Counted from the stretch's first letter, positions 24,580 through 33,730 are shown. The stretch is 64,000 nt of DNA from Mycolicibacterium moriokaense (GCF_003201655.1 NZ_QJJU01000019.1:48747-112746), one strand, 5' to 3'. Numbers and translations: made by a program. The notes: generated by a model not told the origin, from the sequence alone.

Positions 24580-27503
24580 CTCGCCTCCTCCAGCATCGCT
24601 ACCGCCACCGATAGGCAGCGCTCCCTGACCTTCGCCCAATCGGCCTCTGCCTCAGGGCCCGACATCCTGGTGTCGTGCTCGTCGGACGGTTGTGGATCGG
24701 CCAGGCGGCGTACCAATTGGGTAGCGACCCATTGTTTCCTCGAACGGTCTCCACAGTAATACCGGTCCATTGACGCCAGCACCACTGCAGCTGTGTGAGT
24801 TTCCATCGAGTCGACCAATTCGGCAAACTCAGCGAAATCCCTGGACGTGTTTCGGCACATGATCAGGTAACTCTTCAGCCGCAGCGTCTCCGCGCCGGTC
24901 GGGATCTGCAGCCGGTCGCCCGTCGGCAACTGGACGTTGGTGGTTTCCATCGGGCTGCGACGCTCCACCGGTGCCCGGTTCGGGTCGGCCTCGGTCTCCA
25001 GTGCGTCGAGCGCGACCGACAGCCTGCCGCCCCACATGATCACCGGATGGACCCCCGGCGGGCAGGGCACCGCGCGCTTACCCGCGCCGTTGGTAGCACC
25101 ATTCGATGTGCCGTTGCGGAGCGCAAGACCGTTGCTGTGGCCGTTCACCAGTGCGGGTGCCGGCTCGGGCGGTGGCAGGCAGCCGCTCAGCGCGAGCGGA
25201 TCGGCGACGGAAATCGTATCGGGCGCAAGGGTTTTCAACCGGGCCGCGGACTTGACCACCATGCGCAGAGCCGAGCCCGACGGGCCAAGCGACGAGAGGT
25301 CGTCGGGGATGATGACCAGGTCGGGAATGTCGACCTTCGGCAGCGGTTTCTCGAAGTCCACCGACGGCAGGATGCGGGCCAGCCAGCGCGGCAGCCACCA
25401 GTTCCATTCGTCGAACATCGCCATCAGCGCAGGCACCAGCACCAGCCGCACCACAGTCGCGTCGACCGCGATCGCGACCGCGCACGCGACACCCAACTGG
25501 GCGACCAACGGCATGCCAGCGAAGGCAAACCCGATGAACACCGCAATCATGATCAGCGCGGCACTGGTGATCGTGCGGGCGCTGGTGCTCACCCCGTAGG
25601 CGACGGCGTCGCGGGTGTTCCTGGTCTGGAGGAACCGCTCCCGGATGCGGGTCAGCAGGAAGATCTCGTAGTCCATCGACAGGCCGAACGTCATCGCCAG
25701 CACCAACGGCGGGATCGTGCTGTCCAGCGACGAGATCGGCTTGAAGCCCAGATCTTCCAGCCAGCCCCACTGGAAGACGGCGACAAGACTGCCGTAGGCC
25801 GCCGCCACCGACAGGACCGTCATCAGAACGCCCTTGAAGGCCAGGAACACCGACCGGATCGAGATCAGCAGCATGACGAAGGCGATCAGCGCGACGAAAC
25901 CGAACACCGCTGGTTGCGTCACCGACACCCGGTCGTCGAAGTCCTTGATCAGCGCCGTCGGTCCGCCGACGTCGATGCGTGCGTTCCCTCCGGGAACTGT
26001 CGGCAGTTCTTTGCGCATCCAGTCGACGGTCACGCGGGCGCCCATGTCTTCCGGATCCACCGACAGCACGGCCGACAGCAGCGCACGCCGGTAGTCGTCG
26101 CCGAACACGGGCGGCGAAACCGACACGACGTTGGGCCCCTGCGCCATCTTCTGGCGCACCGCATCCAGGGCAGGCGCCTTCGCCTCCGCCGATGCAGGGT
26201 TGCCGTCTGGGAACGTCACAAGCACCCGCACCGGCCCCAGCGCTCCTGGGCCGAGGGCAACGGCAGCGGCGTTGACGCCGCCGCGGATCTCGTGGGTCGG
26301 CTCGAATTGGCGCTGCATGCTGTTGCCAAGGACCATCGAGAACGCGGGGGTAGCGAGTGTCAGCAGGAACGCCGACGCCGCCAGCGCCGACAGCCACGGC
26401 CGTCGCATCACCCAACCGGTCCACCGGCTCCAGAACCGCGACTGGGTGGTTTCGGCCCTACGTGACCAGTGCAGGTACGACGAACGCTTGGCTGCCGCCT
26501 TGCCGAACGTCGCAAGCACGGCGGGCGTCAGCGTCGTCGATGTCAGCACGGCGATGGCCACCGCCAGGATCGCGCCGGTGGCCATCGACTGTAGAACCGG
26601 GGTGTTGATCAGATATATCCCGGTGACAGACGCGATCACGGTCAGGCCGGACAACACCACCGCAAGGCCGGAGGTGGCCATCGCCGCATCGGCGGCCTGC
26701 TCGGGATCACGGCCTGCGCGCAGTTCCTCACGGAACCGCATGAGAATAAATAGTGAATAGTCGATCGCCAGTGCGATACCGAACATGGACACCGTCGACG
26801 TGACGAACACGGACATCGTCGTATACGTCGACAGCAGATAGACCAGCCCCATGGTCACCACGACGGTGCAGATGCCCAATACAAGTGGCATCGCTGCCGC
26901 GGCCAACGACCCGAACACCGCGAGCAAAACAATCAGGACGATCGGAAGGTTCCACTGTTCGGCCTGCGCGATGTCGTGCTTGGTGGCCAGCGTCGCCGCC
27001 GCCCCCAACGCGCCCTGGCCGATGACGTAGAGCTTGACCTTGCCGTTCTGGATCTCACCGGGCTGATCGCCCGTGATGCCGACCTTCTGCCGAAGCTGTT
27101 TGGCGACGTCGACCGCACCCGTGTTGTTGAAGTCCAACTGCAGGGTGACGACATACGGGCGGTCCGGCTGGGGCGGCGGCTGCTGTGGGTTCGGCATCAC
27201 CTTCACGCTCGGCACCTCGGCGGCGATGCGTTCGAGCCGGGTGACCGCCGCGGCCATGTCGTCGAAGGACGCATCGGCGCGTGGAGCCGCGACCAGGGCC
27301 AGCGGGGAGGCACCCTGGTCGGGAAAGTGCTGCTCGAGCTCTCGCTGAACGTGCAGCGACTGGGAACCCTCGACTTCGAACCCGCCGCCGGTGAGGTTGC
27401 CGGACTGATGCATCGCCAGATAGATCGAGGGAACCAGTAGGAGTAGCCACGCCGCGAACACCGCCCAGCGATATCTGCGCAGGGTGCTGCTCAAGCGCAT
27501 CAT
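24576..27503 (-). CDS. mmpL11: MmpL11 RND family lipid transporter
   Basis: About 975 residues starting MMRLSSTLRRYRW. Twelve membrane helices in two halves with large periplasmic loops. Helix-4 and helix-10 motifs GIALAIDYSLFILMRFREEL and GLSMDYEIFLLTRIRERF carry the Asp-Tyr pairs that move protons in MmpL proteins. The cytoplasmic tail (about 200 residues) has the conserved SPMETTNVQLPTGDRLQIPT end. MmpL11 exports very-long-chain triacylglycerol and mycolate wax esters and can accept haem from the haemophore. The tail ends in a 4-base overlap with the HTH gene. Confidence 0.96.
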   Translation of the reverse strand: MMRLSSTLRRYRWAVFAAWLLLLVPSIYLAMHQSGNLTGGGFEVEGSQSLHVQRELEQHFPDQGASPLALVAAPRADASFDDMAAAVTRLERIAAEVPSVKVMPNPQQPPPQPDRPYVVTLQLDFNNTGAVDVAKQLRQKVGITGDQPGEIQNGKVKLYVIGQGALGAAATLATKHDIAQAEQWNLPIVLIVLLAVFGSLAAAAMPLVLGICTVVVTMGLVYLLSTYTTMSVFVTSTVSMFGIALAIDYSLFILMRFREELRAGRDPEQAADAAMATSGLAVVLSGLTVIASVTGIYLINTPVLQSMATGAILAVAIAVLTSTTLTPAVLATFGKAAAKRSSYLHWSRRAETTQSRFWSRWTGWVMRRPWLSALAASAFLLTLATPAFSMVLGNSMQRQFEPTHEIRGGVNAAAVALGPGALGPVRVLVTFPDGNPASAEAKAPALDAVRQKMAQGPNVVSVSPPVFGDDYRRALLSAVLSVDPEDMGARVTVDWMRKELPTVPGGNARIDVGGPTALIKDFDDRVSVTQPAVFGFVALIAFVMLLISIRSVFLAFKGVLMTVLSVAAAYGSLVAVFQWGWLEDLGFKPISSLDSTIPPLVLAMTFGLSMDYEIFLLTRIRERFLQTRNTRDAVAYGVSTSARTITSAALIMIAVFIGFAFAGMPLVAQLGVACAVAIAVDATVVRLVLVPALMAMFDEWNWWLPRWLARILPSVDFEKPLPKVDIPDLVIIPDDLSSLGPSGSALRMVVKSAARLKTLAPDTISVADPLALSGCLPPPEPAPALVNGHSNGLALRNGTSNGATNGAGKRAVPCPPGVHPVIMWGGRLSVALDALETEADPNRAPVERRSPMETTNVQLPTGDRLQIPTGAETLRLKSYLIMCRNTSRDFAEFAELVDSMETHTAAVVLASMDRYYCGDRSRKQWVATQLVRRLADPQPSDEHDTRMSGPEAEADWAKVRERCLSVAVAMLEEAR

Positions 27504-27819
27504 GAACTGCTGGATAGCGAACTCCCCGCTTTCTGCCCGGCGTTTCCTAGCGTGAGGGTACAACAGCGTGAGGTAGGGTGCCGCGCCCTCAGCAACGCCC
27601 TAACCGTGCTCTAACCCTTCTCGCTAATACGGTGCTCAGCGTTACGCGATGCTGCGGAGTTCCTGTTGTTCACCTGCACGTTCGTTCGCTGAATTGGCAG
27701 GTGTATCGGCGTGGATGGCAGGATGTGCCGAGGACTCCAGGGTCGGGGAACCCAATTCGTCCGATCGTGATGTGTTTGCGACAACGTCAACTGCGTCGCA
27801 AACCGTAAGGAGTAGGTCC
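27504..27819. other. 316-base gap between mmpL11 and the first haemophore gene
   Basis: A long divergent regulatory region. It holds two copies of AGCGTGAGG (27549-27557, 27565-27573) 16 bases apart next to mmpL11, pyrimidine-rich CTAACC repeats near 27601-27617, and the inverted repeat at 27774-27803 just before the haemophore. I see no convincing small gene. Both promoters probably lie here. Confidence 0.5.
27774..27803 (+). promoter_or_regulatory. Inverted repeat in the leader of the haemophore gene
   Basis: GTTTGCGAC (27774-27782) and GTCGCAAAC (27795-27803) are perfect 9-base arms around a 12-base loop. The AAGGAG ribosome-binding site begins 4 bases after it (27807-27812). It could be an operator or an mRNA hairpin controlling translation. 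I know of no match to a named haem or iron box. Confidence 0.5.
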
Positions 27820-28377
27820 ATGGGAACGACCAATAGAGCGCTGCGCCATATCCTGTGCGCGGTGTTCGCTGCGTCGGCCGTCGGCGGTACAGCAGTTGCA
27901 GCGCTGGCGGTTCCCTCAGCAACCGCGGCGACCGATCCCTGCGCGGCGAGCGAGGTGGCCAGGACCATCGGCTCGGTGGCCATGTCGATGGGCACCTACC
28001 TCGACTCGCACCCCGAGACCAATCAGGCGCTGACGACCATCTCCCAGCAGCAGGCAGGGCCGCAGTCGTTGGGATCGGTCAAAACCTATTTCGACGCCAA
28101 CCCACAAGTCGCCAAGGACATGCAGCAACTGCAGCAGCCGCTGGTCACCATGAGCGCCCGCTGCAAGCTGCCGGTCAGCCTGCCGCAGCTGATGGGCCTG
28201 ATGCAGGCCGCGCAGCAGCAGGGCGGCAGCCTGCCGGGAAGTTTGCCGGGAGCACTGCAGACCGCACAGACGATGGGTGTGCCCACCGCGAGCGTGCCCG
28301 GCTTGCCGTCGCCTGGGTCGGCGGCGACGCAGGGTGTCGGGCCACTTCCCGGACCTGCGACAGCCACCGCCCGCTAG
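27820..28377 (+). CDS. Haemophore-like haem-binding secreted protein (Rv0203-like)
   Basis: 185 residues from ATG 27820 with AAGGAG 7 bases upstream. Signal peptide ends near PSATAATD. The mature part has the MHB (haemophore) pattern: DPCAASEVARTIGSVAMSMG, TYLDSHPETNQALTTI, TYFDANPQVAKDMQQLQQPL and a second Cys in SARCKL, so one disulphide joins residues near each end. Rv0203 is 136 residues; this copy has an added Gln/Gly/Pro-rich tail of about 60 residues. It should take haem outside the cell and pass it to MmpL3/MmpL11. Confidence 0.85.
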   Translation: MGTTNRALRHILCAVFAASAVGGTAVAALAVPSATAATDPCAASEVARTIGSVAMSMGTYLDSHPETNQALTTISQQQAGPQSLGSVKTYFDANPQVAKDMQQLQQPLVTMSARCKLPVSLPQLMGLMQAAQQQGGSLPGSLPGALQTAQTMGVPTASVPGLPSPGSAATQGVGPLPGPATATAR

Positions 28378-28489
28378 CGGTGGGTGCTGCGGGCAGCGTC
28401 GCAGGTGGGGCCACTGAGCTGCGGATTCAGACTTTCTCGCGATCGGTTGAGCGCAAGGCAAGAAAGTCGGGACCCTTTCTGCTTAGCTC

Positions 28490-28515
28490 TATAATTGTCG
28501 GAACCGCCAACGGTT
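28490..28515 (+). promoter_or_regulatory. Promoter -10 box TATAAT before the second haemophore
   Basis: A consensus TATAAT at 28490-28495 stands about 55 bases upstream of the ATG at 28550, in a G+C-rich context where such a hexamer is rare. No clear -35 is seen about 17 bases earlier. Just after it AACCG-CCAA-CGGTT (28502-28515) can form a short hairpin at the expected 5' end of the mRNA. Confidence 0.55.
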
Positions 28516-28549
28516 ACGGCCTCTCCACTTCGTCTGAAGGAGCCTGTCC

Positions 28550-28933
28550 ATGTTGCTCTCGGCCCGTACCGCGCGGCGCGCGGTAGCTGGCGCGGTCGGC
28601 ACCAGCGCGATCGCCGGTGCGATGTTGTTTGGCGCACTGCCCTCGGCGATGGCCGACGACCCGGCGAATAACCCGCCCAACTGCACTGCTGCTGACCTGG
28701 CCGGCGTGGCATCGGGTGTCTCGGCGTCGACGTCCGCGTATCTCTTCTCGCACCCGGATGTGAACGGGTTCTTCACCAGCCTCGAAGGCAAGAAGCGCGA
28801 GGAAATCCGCGGCGACGTCAAGACGTACCTGGATGCGAATCCTCAGGTCAAGGCCGACCTGACCGGCATCCGTCAACCGATGGTCGACCTGAAGAACCGC
28901 TGCGGTACAGCACCGGCACCTTCCATTCCGTAG
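28550..28933 (+). CDS. Haemophore-like haem-binding secreted protein, second copy
   Basis: 127 residues from ATG 28550 with AAGGAG at 28537-28542. Signal peptide ends at PSAMADD. Core of the same family as the preceding gene: PNCTAADLAGVASGVSAS, AYLFSHPDVNGFFTSL and TYLDANPQVKADLTGIRQPM, ending DLKNRCG with the second Cys. Its length matches Rv0203 better than the first copy. It is only 5 bases before the response regulator, so the two are probably one operon. Confidence 0.87.
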   Translation: MLLSARTARRAVAGAVGTSAIAGAMLFGALPSAMADDPANNPPNCTAADLAGVASGVSASTSAYLFSHPDVNGFFTSLEGKKREEIRGDVKTYLDANPQVKADLTGIRQPMVDLKNRCGTAPAPSIP

Positions 28934-28938
28934 CCCGC

Positions 28939-29658
28939 GTGCGGGTCGGCGAACCGCCCGCGCAGGAGAGCGCGAGCCGTACGGTTCTGATGGTTGACGA
29001 TGACCCGGACGTCAGAACCTCCGTCGCGCGCGGATTGCGGCATTCGGGATTCGACGTTCGGGTTGCGGCGAACGGTAAAGAGGCGCTGCGGCTGCTGTCC
29101 ACCGAATCGCACGACGCGTTGGTTCTGGACGTGCAGATGCCAGAACTCGACGGCGTCGCCGTGGTGACCGCATTGCGGGCGTTGGGCAATGACATCCCGA
29201 TTTGTGTCCTGTCCGCACGCGACACCGTCAACGATCGGATCGCGGGCCTCGAGGCAGGGGCGGACGACTACCTGACCAAGCCCTTCGATCTTGGCGAGCT
29301 GGTGGCCCGGTTGCACGCGCTGCTGCGGCGTGCGAGCCATTCGGACCAACCATCCGACACGATGACGGTCGGTCCGTTGACCATCGACACCGCCCGCCGG
29401 CTGGTGTTCGTCGACGGCGAGCGTGTCGACCTGACCAAGCGGGAATTCGACCTGCTGGCGGTGCTGGCGGAGAACGCGGGTGTGGTGTTGTCGCGCCAGC
29501 GGCTGCTCGAACTGGTGTGGGGCTACGACTTCGACGTCGACACAAACGTCGCCGACGTGTTCATCTCGTATCTGCGACGCAAGCTTGAACGCGACAGCTT
29601 GCCGAGGGTGATCCACACGGTTCGCGGGATCGGGTACGTGTTGCGGGACGAGCCGTAA
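28939..29658 (+). CDS. OmpR/PrrA-like response regulator
   Basis: 239 residues from GTG 28939. The receiver domain carries the acidic pocket (MVDDDPDVR), phosphoacceptor Asp64 in ALVLDVQMPELDGV, and Lys in ADDYLTKPFDLGEL. The C-terminal winged helix has LTKREFDLLAVLAENAGVVL followed by RQRLLELVWGYDFDVDTNV and a YLRRKLE recognition segment. It closely resembles PrrA (Rv0903c), here a paralogue beside mmpL11 and the haemophores. It is followed directly by its sensor kinase. No ribosome-binding site is seen, which fits coupling to the haemophore gene. Confidence 0.9.
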   Translation: MRVGEPPAQESASRTVLMVDDDPDVRTSVARGLRHSGFDVRVAANGKEALRLLSTESHDALVLDVQMPELDGVAVVTALRALGNDIPICVLSARDTVNDRIAGLEAGADDYLTKPFDLGELVARLHALLRRASHSDQPSDTMTVGPLTIDTARRLVFVDGERVDLTKREFDLLAVLAENAGVVLSRQRLLELVWGYDFDVDTNVADVFISYLRRKLERDSLPRVIHTVRGIGYVLRDEP

Positions 29659-30996
29659 ATGCGCTGGCCGCGGTTCCTGCGGTCCGCCTCGCTGCGTACC
29701 AGGGTGGCGATCGCCGCCGCCGCCGCCGCGGCTGCGGTGGTCGCGGCGTTCACGATCCTCACCTCGGTGGTACTCGCGAATAATGATGCCGCGCAACTGG
29801 ATCGCCGACTCGATTCCATCGTCGACGCCAGTATCAATCCCGGCGAAGTGCAGGACCCGCGCCGCGGCGTGCTCACCACCGGGCGGTCCGAGTCCAGCGG
29901 TCAGGTGATGTTCCAGCGCGGCTTCCAATTGCCACCGTTGCCGCTTGGTACCGCGACGGTCGACGTAAACGGTGTCGAGTACCGGGTCCGCACCATCACC
30001 GTTGATCAGCAGGGCGGCGTGCGGATGTCTGTCGGGATCCGCGCGGACAGCATCTTGTTGAACCGGGCCAGGATTCCGGCCTACTCGGCCGTCGGCGTCG
30101 TGACCGTGCTGATCGCAGGCGGGCTTGGCTGGCTGTTGGCCGGGCCCGCGATCCGGCCGCTGCGCAAACTGACCGAACACACCAAAAGGCTGGGCAAGGA
30201 CACCGAGAGCATGCCCGAGGTGCGCGGTGTCCGCGAGGCCGAGGATCTGTCCGAGGCGATGACCGCGATGTTGAGCAGACTTGCCGCCGCTCAGCAGGCC
30301 ACCACCAATTCCCTTCAGGCCGCACAGGATTTCGCCGCCAACGCCGCGCACGAACTGCGTACCCCACTGACGGCGATGCGCGCCGACCTCGACACCCTGC
30401 GGATCCACGACCTGCCAGACGACGAGAGAGCCGAAGTGGTGCAGGACCTTGCGCGTGCTCAGCGCCGGGTGGAGGCGATCATCACCGCGCTCGGGCAGCT
30501 CGCGTCGGGGCAACTTGCGCAGGCCGAGGACCGTGAACTCATCGACGTCACGGACTTGCTCGACCGCGTCGCGCGGGAGAACATGCGCACCGGCGGCGAG
30601 GTGCAGATCGTGGTCGAGGCCGCCGATGACCTCGGGGTCATCTGGGGCTGGCCAGGTGGGCTGCGCCTCGCGGTCGACAACTTGGTGCGCAACGCGGTGA
30701 CGCACGGGCAAGCGACGCGAATTGTGTTGGCGGCTAGCCGATATGACCACACGATGACTATCGTCGTCGATGACGACGGCCCAGGCCTGCCAGAGGAGGA
30801 GCACCAATCGGTGCTCGGCCGATTCTCCCGTGGCCGCAACGCGGCGCCGGGCGGCTCCGGTCTGGGCCTGGCGCTGGTGGCCCAACAGGCGGCGCTGCAC
30901 GGCGGACGCATCGAGTTGTCCAACGGACCGCTCGGCGGATTGCGTGCGACGTTGACTATCTCGACTTCGCCTGAGCCGCCTGTGAATCCCGAATAG
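29659..30996 (+). CDS. PrrB-like sensor histidine kinase
   Basis: 445 residues, starting right after the regulator stop. Two membrane helices (about residues 14-36 and 140-162) flank a periplasmic domain; HAMP follows, then the H-box NAAHELRTPLTAM with His231 and the ATPase motifs N (LRLAVDNLVRNAVTHGQATR), G1 (VVDDDGPGLPEEE) and G2 (GGSGLGLALV). The size matches PrrB (446). The sensor domain contains no haem-binding Cys motif, so a haem-sensing role is only suggested by location. Confidence 0.9.
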   Translation: MRWPRFLRSASLRTRVAIAAAAAAAAVVAAFTILTSVVLANNDAAQLDRRLDSIVDASINPGEVQDPRRGVLTTGRSESSGQVMFQRGFQLPPLPLGTATVDVNGVEYRVRTITVDQQGGVRMSVGIRADSILLNRARIPAYSAVGVVTVLIAGGLGWLLAGPAIRPLRKLTEHTKRLGKDTESMPEVRGVREAEDLSEAMTAMLSRLAAAQQATTNSLQAAQDFAANAAHELRTPLTAMRADLDTLRIHDLPDDERAEVVQDLARAQRRVEAIITALGQLASGQLAQAEDRELIDVTDLLDRVARENMRTGGEVQIVVEAADDLGVIWGWPGGLRLAVDNLVRNAVTHGQATRIVLAASRYDHTMTIVVDDDGPGLPEEEHQSVLGRFSRGRNAAPGGSGLGLALVAQQAALHGGRIELSNGPLGGLRATLTISTSPEPPVNPE

Positions 30997-30998
30997 CG

Positions 30999-31379
30999 TC
31001 AGCCGCGTCGCACAAGCGCGGCCGCACCGCGCCAACCCAGCAGGAGCACGGCCGTCGACACCGATGCCACTACGACAAAGCTCGTTGCCACACCCGCGGA
31101 TGTCAGCTTGCGCAACACCATTCCCACCGCGACCGTGCATAACCACACGACCACCCCGACGGGGATGACACTGAATGGCCTGCGCCACCCGCGGATCACC
31201 AGCCAGCCGACGCCGGTGCCCGCCAGAAACGGCCATGCGGTCTGCGCGATCCCGGCCACCGTCAGCCCCTCGGCATGACTTCGGCGCCCGATCGCGCAGA
31301 ACACGATCACGCAGACGACGTCGGCGAGCAGCGCGATCAGCGACCACCGGCCACTCCCGCGCTCGCTATCGACCTGCAT
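30999..31379 (-). CDS. DUF3054 membrane protein
   Basis: 126 residues with four hydrophobic helices, and the DUF3054 pattern ALLADVVCVIVFCAIGRRSH, then WPFLAGTGVGWLVIRGWRRP. Function unknown; found in many actinobacteria. Its start overlaps the end of the upstream M23 lipoprotein gene by 14 bases, so the two are translated from one mRNA. The gene ends convergent with the histidine kinase. Confidence 0.82.
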   Translation of the reverse strand: MQVDSERGSGRWSLIALLADVVCVIVFCAIGRRSHAEGLTVAGIAQTAWPFLAGTGVGWLVIRGWRRPFSVIPVGVVVWLCTVAVGMVLRKLTSAGVATSFVVVASVSTAVLLLGWRGAAALVRRG

Positions 31380-32601
31380 AGGTCATCACGTCCAAAACCA
31401 GCGGGCTGACCGCGGATTCATCGCGCGGGCTGAAGTTGGGCTGCATCGGTGCCGGCTTGCCCGCTTCGATGGAGTCCTCGGCATCCATTGACGCGATACG
31501 TCCGTCCAGTTTGAACGACGACAACACGAAAGGCAGCCCATTGGACCGCAGTGGGTCGGGAGTGCTCATGACGTGGAAATGGAGGTGTGGGCCATCGGTG
31601 TTACCGGAGTTTCCGAGCGACGCGATCACCTGACCCGAGCTCACCCGCTCACCGACCTCGACTTTGATGCTGCCGGTCTTCAAGTGCGCGTACAGCGCGT
31701 AGCTGCCGTCTCCGAGGGCCTGAACGATGTGATTGCCCGCGTACTGGTCGAGCGGAAGGCCGCTGGGGTTCGTGCCGGGAACCTGCTCGGGCAATCCGTC
31801 GACGACCGCGACGACCTGTCCATCGGAAACTGCGTGGATGTCAGCCCCAAAGCCTGGGTAGCTTTCCGGTTTGGTCTTGTCGCCGTTGAACAGTCGGCCA
31901 TCCGGAAGCAGCTGAACGTAGTCGATGGCGAACCGTTCGGCCGCCCAGAGTTGCCCGTTGAGTGGATTCAGTGCCATCCGGTGCGGCGTCATGTCGCAAC
32001 AACTGTTGGCGTCCACCCAGTTCGTCCCGACCAGCGGAGGGGCGATCACCGGCGGTGTGCGGGTCTGCACGGTGACGGGCGCCACGGTCTCGGTCATCGT
32101 CGCGGGAAACAACGGTGGCTGCGGATCAGGTAACGAAACCCCGATCGCGTGCACCAGCTCTGCGGGAACCGGGGTGCCCTTGTCAAGTGCAACGTCCAGC
32201 CATACCGCCGCGGATTGGGCCGGCCCGAGTTTCGTTGTCGGTGTGTGGTTTCCGAAGACCCGCATCCAGTAGGCGAGCCGGTCGCCTGCCAGGCTCAGCA
32301 GAGTGGTATCGGAGGCACGCACGTCCAATGATGTCAGTGTCAACTCTTGGCTGAGCACGTTGGTCAAGAACAGTTCGTAGGCCAGGTGGACCTTGCCGTC
32401 GGTGGCGGGCACAGGGATCGGCGGCGCGATGACACTGGCCAACAAAGGGGTCACCACCGAGGGACCGCTATCTGGGGCCGCGGAGGTTGTGGTGGAAGTC
32501 ATTGGCGCCGAAGGGGTTTCGGTCGGCGGCACGCATGCGACCGTCAACGCGGCAATCCCCACGAGCACGGCGAAGATCCGACAACGACGGCCCATGCTCA
32601 C
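31366..32601 (-). CDS. M23/LytM-like lipoprotein with incomplete metal site
   Basis: 411 residues from GTG 32601 (an ATG at 32595 is equally possible). Lipoprotein signal with lipobox ALTVACV, a Thr/Ser/Pro linker, an Ig-like region, then a LytM domain at the C terminus with NHIVQALGDGSYALYAHLKT, GERVSSGQVIASLGNSGNTD and GPHLHFHVMS. The HxH is kept, and so is an Asp, but the first zinc ligand (normally HxGxD) reads GFGAD. It may be a non-catalytic activator, like EnvC/NlpD. It probably acts at the cell wall. Confidence 0.78.
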   Translation of the reverse strand: MSMGRRCRIFAVLVGIAALTVACVPPTETPSAPMTSTTTSAAPDSGPSVVTPLLASVIAPPIPVPATDGKVHLAYELFLTNVLSQELTLTSLDVRASDTTLLSLAGDRLAYWMRVFGNHTPTTKLGPAQSAAVWLDVALDKGTPVPAELVHAIGVSLPDPQPPLFPATMTETVAPVTVQTRTPPVIAPPLVGTNWVDANSCCDMTPHRMALNPLNGQLWAAERFAIDYVQLLPDGRLFNGDKTKPESYPGFGADIHAVSDGQVVAVVDGLPEQVPGTNPSGLPLDQYAGNHIVQALGDGSYALYAHLKTGSIKVEVGERVSSGQVIASLGNSGNTDGPHLHFHVMSTPDPLRSNGLPFVLSSFKLDGRIASMDAEDSIEAGKPAPMQPNFSPRDESAVSPLVLDVMTYAGR

Positions 32602-32602
32602 C

Positions 32603-33730
32603 CTACTGCTCAGGTTCGGGTTCGTGCCGCGCCTCTGGGTCGGGGCTGAACTGCGGCGGCTGCTCGACGTCGTCGTCGACTGTGGCGTCGGGGTCGATGT
32701 CCTTCTCGGTGCGGAACATGAAGAAGAACACCACCCAGCCGATCGCCGAGATGAAGATCCAGCTGATCAACCGGTAGATGAGCATTGCGGAAATGGCGGA
32801 GGCCAGAGTCATGCCCGACGACACAAGGCCCGGCACCAACACCGCCTCGACCACCAGCAGCCCGCCCGGCATCAGCGGGATCGCCCCGACAGCGCGTGCC
32901 GCCGCGTACGCGACCGTCACGCCCGCCAGCGAAGGATGCCCTCCGGTGGCAAAGCACGCGAACAGCAGACACGCCACGTCGGCGATCCAGTTGAACAGCG
33001 ACCAGCCGAACGCCTCACCGAGTGCACGCCGCGACAGGCTGACCGATTCCAACTGGGACAGCGTCTCGCGCCACTTGTGTAGGCCGGCGTCAGCGGGCTT
33101 GCCGCGCAGCGAGTTGACCCACGACACAAGGCGCACCCCGATGCCGTCGATGAGTTCCGGGCGGGTCGCCACTGCCTGAGCCAGCAGAATCAGCGCGATA
33201 AAGCCGCCGAGCGAAAAGATAAGCGACAGTGGGTTTTTGCTCGCGCCCAGCATGAAAGCGCCGGTCAAACCGAGCAGCGCCAGCCCGACCACCTGGAGCG
33301 CGCCCGACATCACCAGCTGCCACGACGCCACCACCGGTGACGCGCCCCAGATCCGCTGTTGGCGGTAGATGAACGTGGCCGAAAGCACCGGGCCACCGGG
33401 CAGCGTCGTGGATAGCGCGTTGCCCGCATAGAAGGCGGACTCTGAACGCCACTGCTTGACCGTGACACCTGCCGACCTCAGCAGGGTGCGCTGAATCTGC
33501 GCGAAGCTGTGCATCGACGACATCGCCGCGACGGTGGCCGCCAGCACCCACCACCATTTCGCCGAGTAGAGGCTCTTCCAGGCTTTGGCCAATTGATCCC
33601 ACACCAGGGCGAGCTCGACCGTGAGAACAACGGCCGCGACGCCGACGATCACCCACCGCAGCCACCAGTATTTGCCCCTGGCAGGCCGTTCCTGGGCGCG
33701 AGCGTCGCTCGCCGGTGCGTCGTGGGACAC
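32603..33730 (-). CDS. Lysyltransferase/flippase-like membrane protein (Rv0204c-like)
   Basis: 375 residues with seven or eight helices, of the UPF0104/LPG-synthase membrane-domain family (YbhN-like): ELALVWDQLAKAWKSLYSAK, then GNALSTTLPGGPVLSATFIY, and IPLMPGGLLVVEAVLVPGLV near the end. The soluble synthase part is missing, so lipid movement rather than lysylation is likely. Rv0204c holds the same place. The tail is acidic (DPDATVDDDVEQPPQF). It starts 110 bases from the divergent AI-2E gene. Confidence 0.82.
   Translation of the reverse strand: MSHDAPASDARAQERPARGKYWWLRWVIVGVAAVVLTVELALVWDQLAKAWKSLYSAKWWWVLAATVAAMSSMHSFAQIQRTLLRSAGVTVKQWRSESAFYAGNALSTTLPGGPVLSATFIYRQQRIWGASPVVASWQLVMSGALQVVGLALLGLTGAFMLGASKNPLSLIFSLGGFIALILLAQAVATRPELIDGIGVRLVSWVNSLRGKPADAGLHKWRETLSQLESVSLSRRALGEAFGWSLFNWIADVACLLFACFATGGHPSLAGVTVAYAAARAVGAIPLMPGGLLVVEAVLVPGLVSSGMTLASAISAMLIYRLISWIFISAIGWVVFFFMFRTEKDIDPDATVDDDVEQPPQFSPDPEARHEPEPEQ

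Noticed and set aside
24795..26465. A 556-codon open frame on the plus strand opposite mmpL11
   Set aside because: Its translation is rich in Arg, His and Gln with no domain, while mmpL11 in the other strand is fully recognisable. High GC leaves the antisense frame open.
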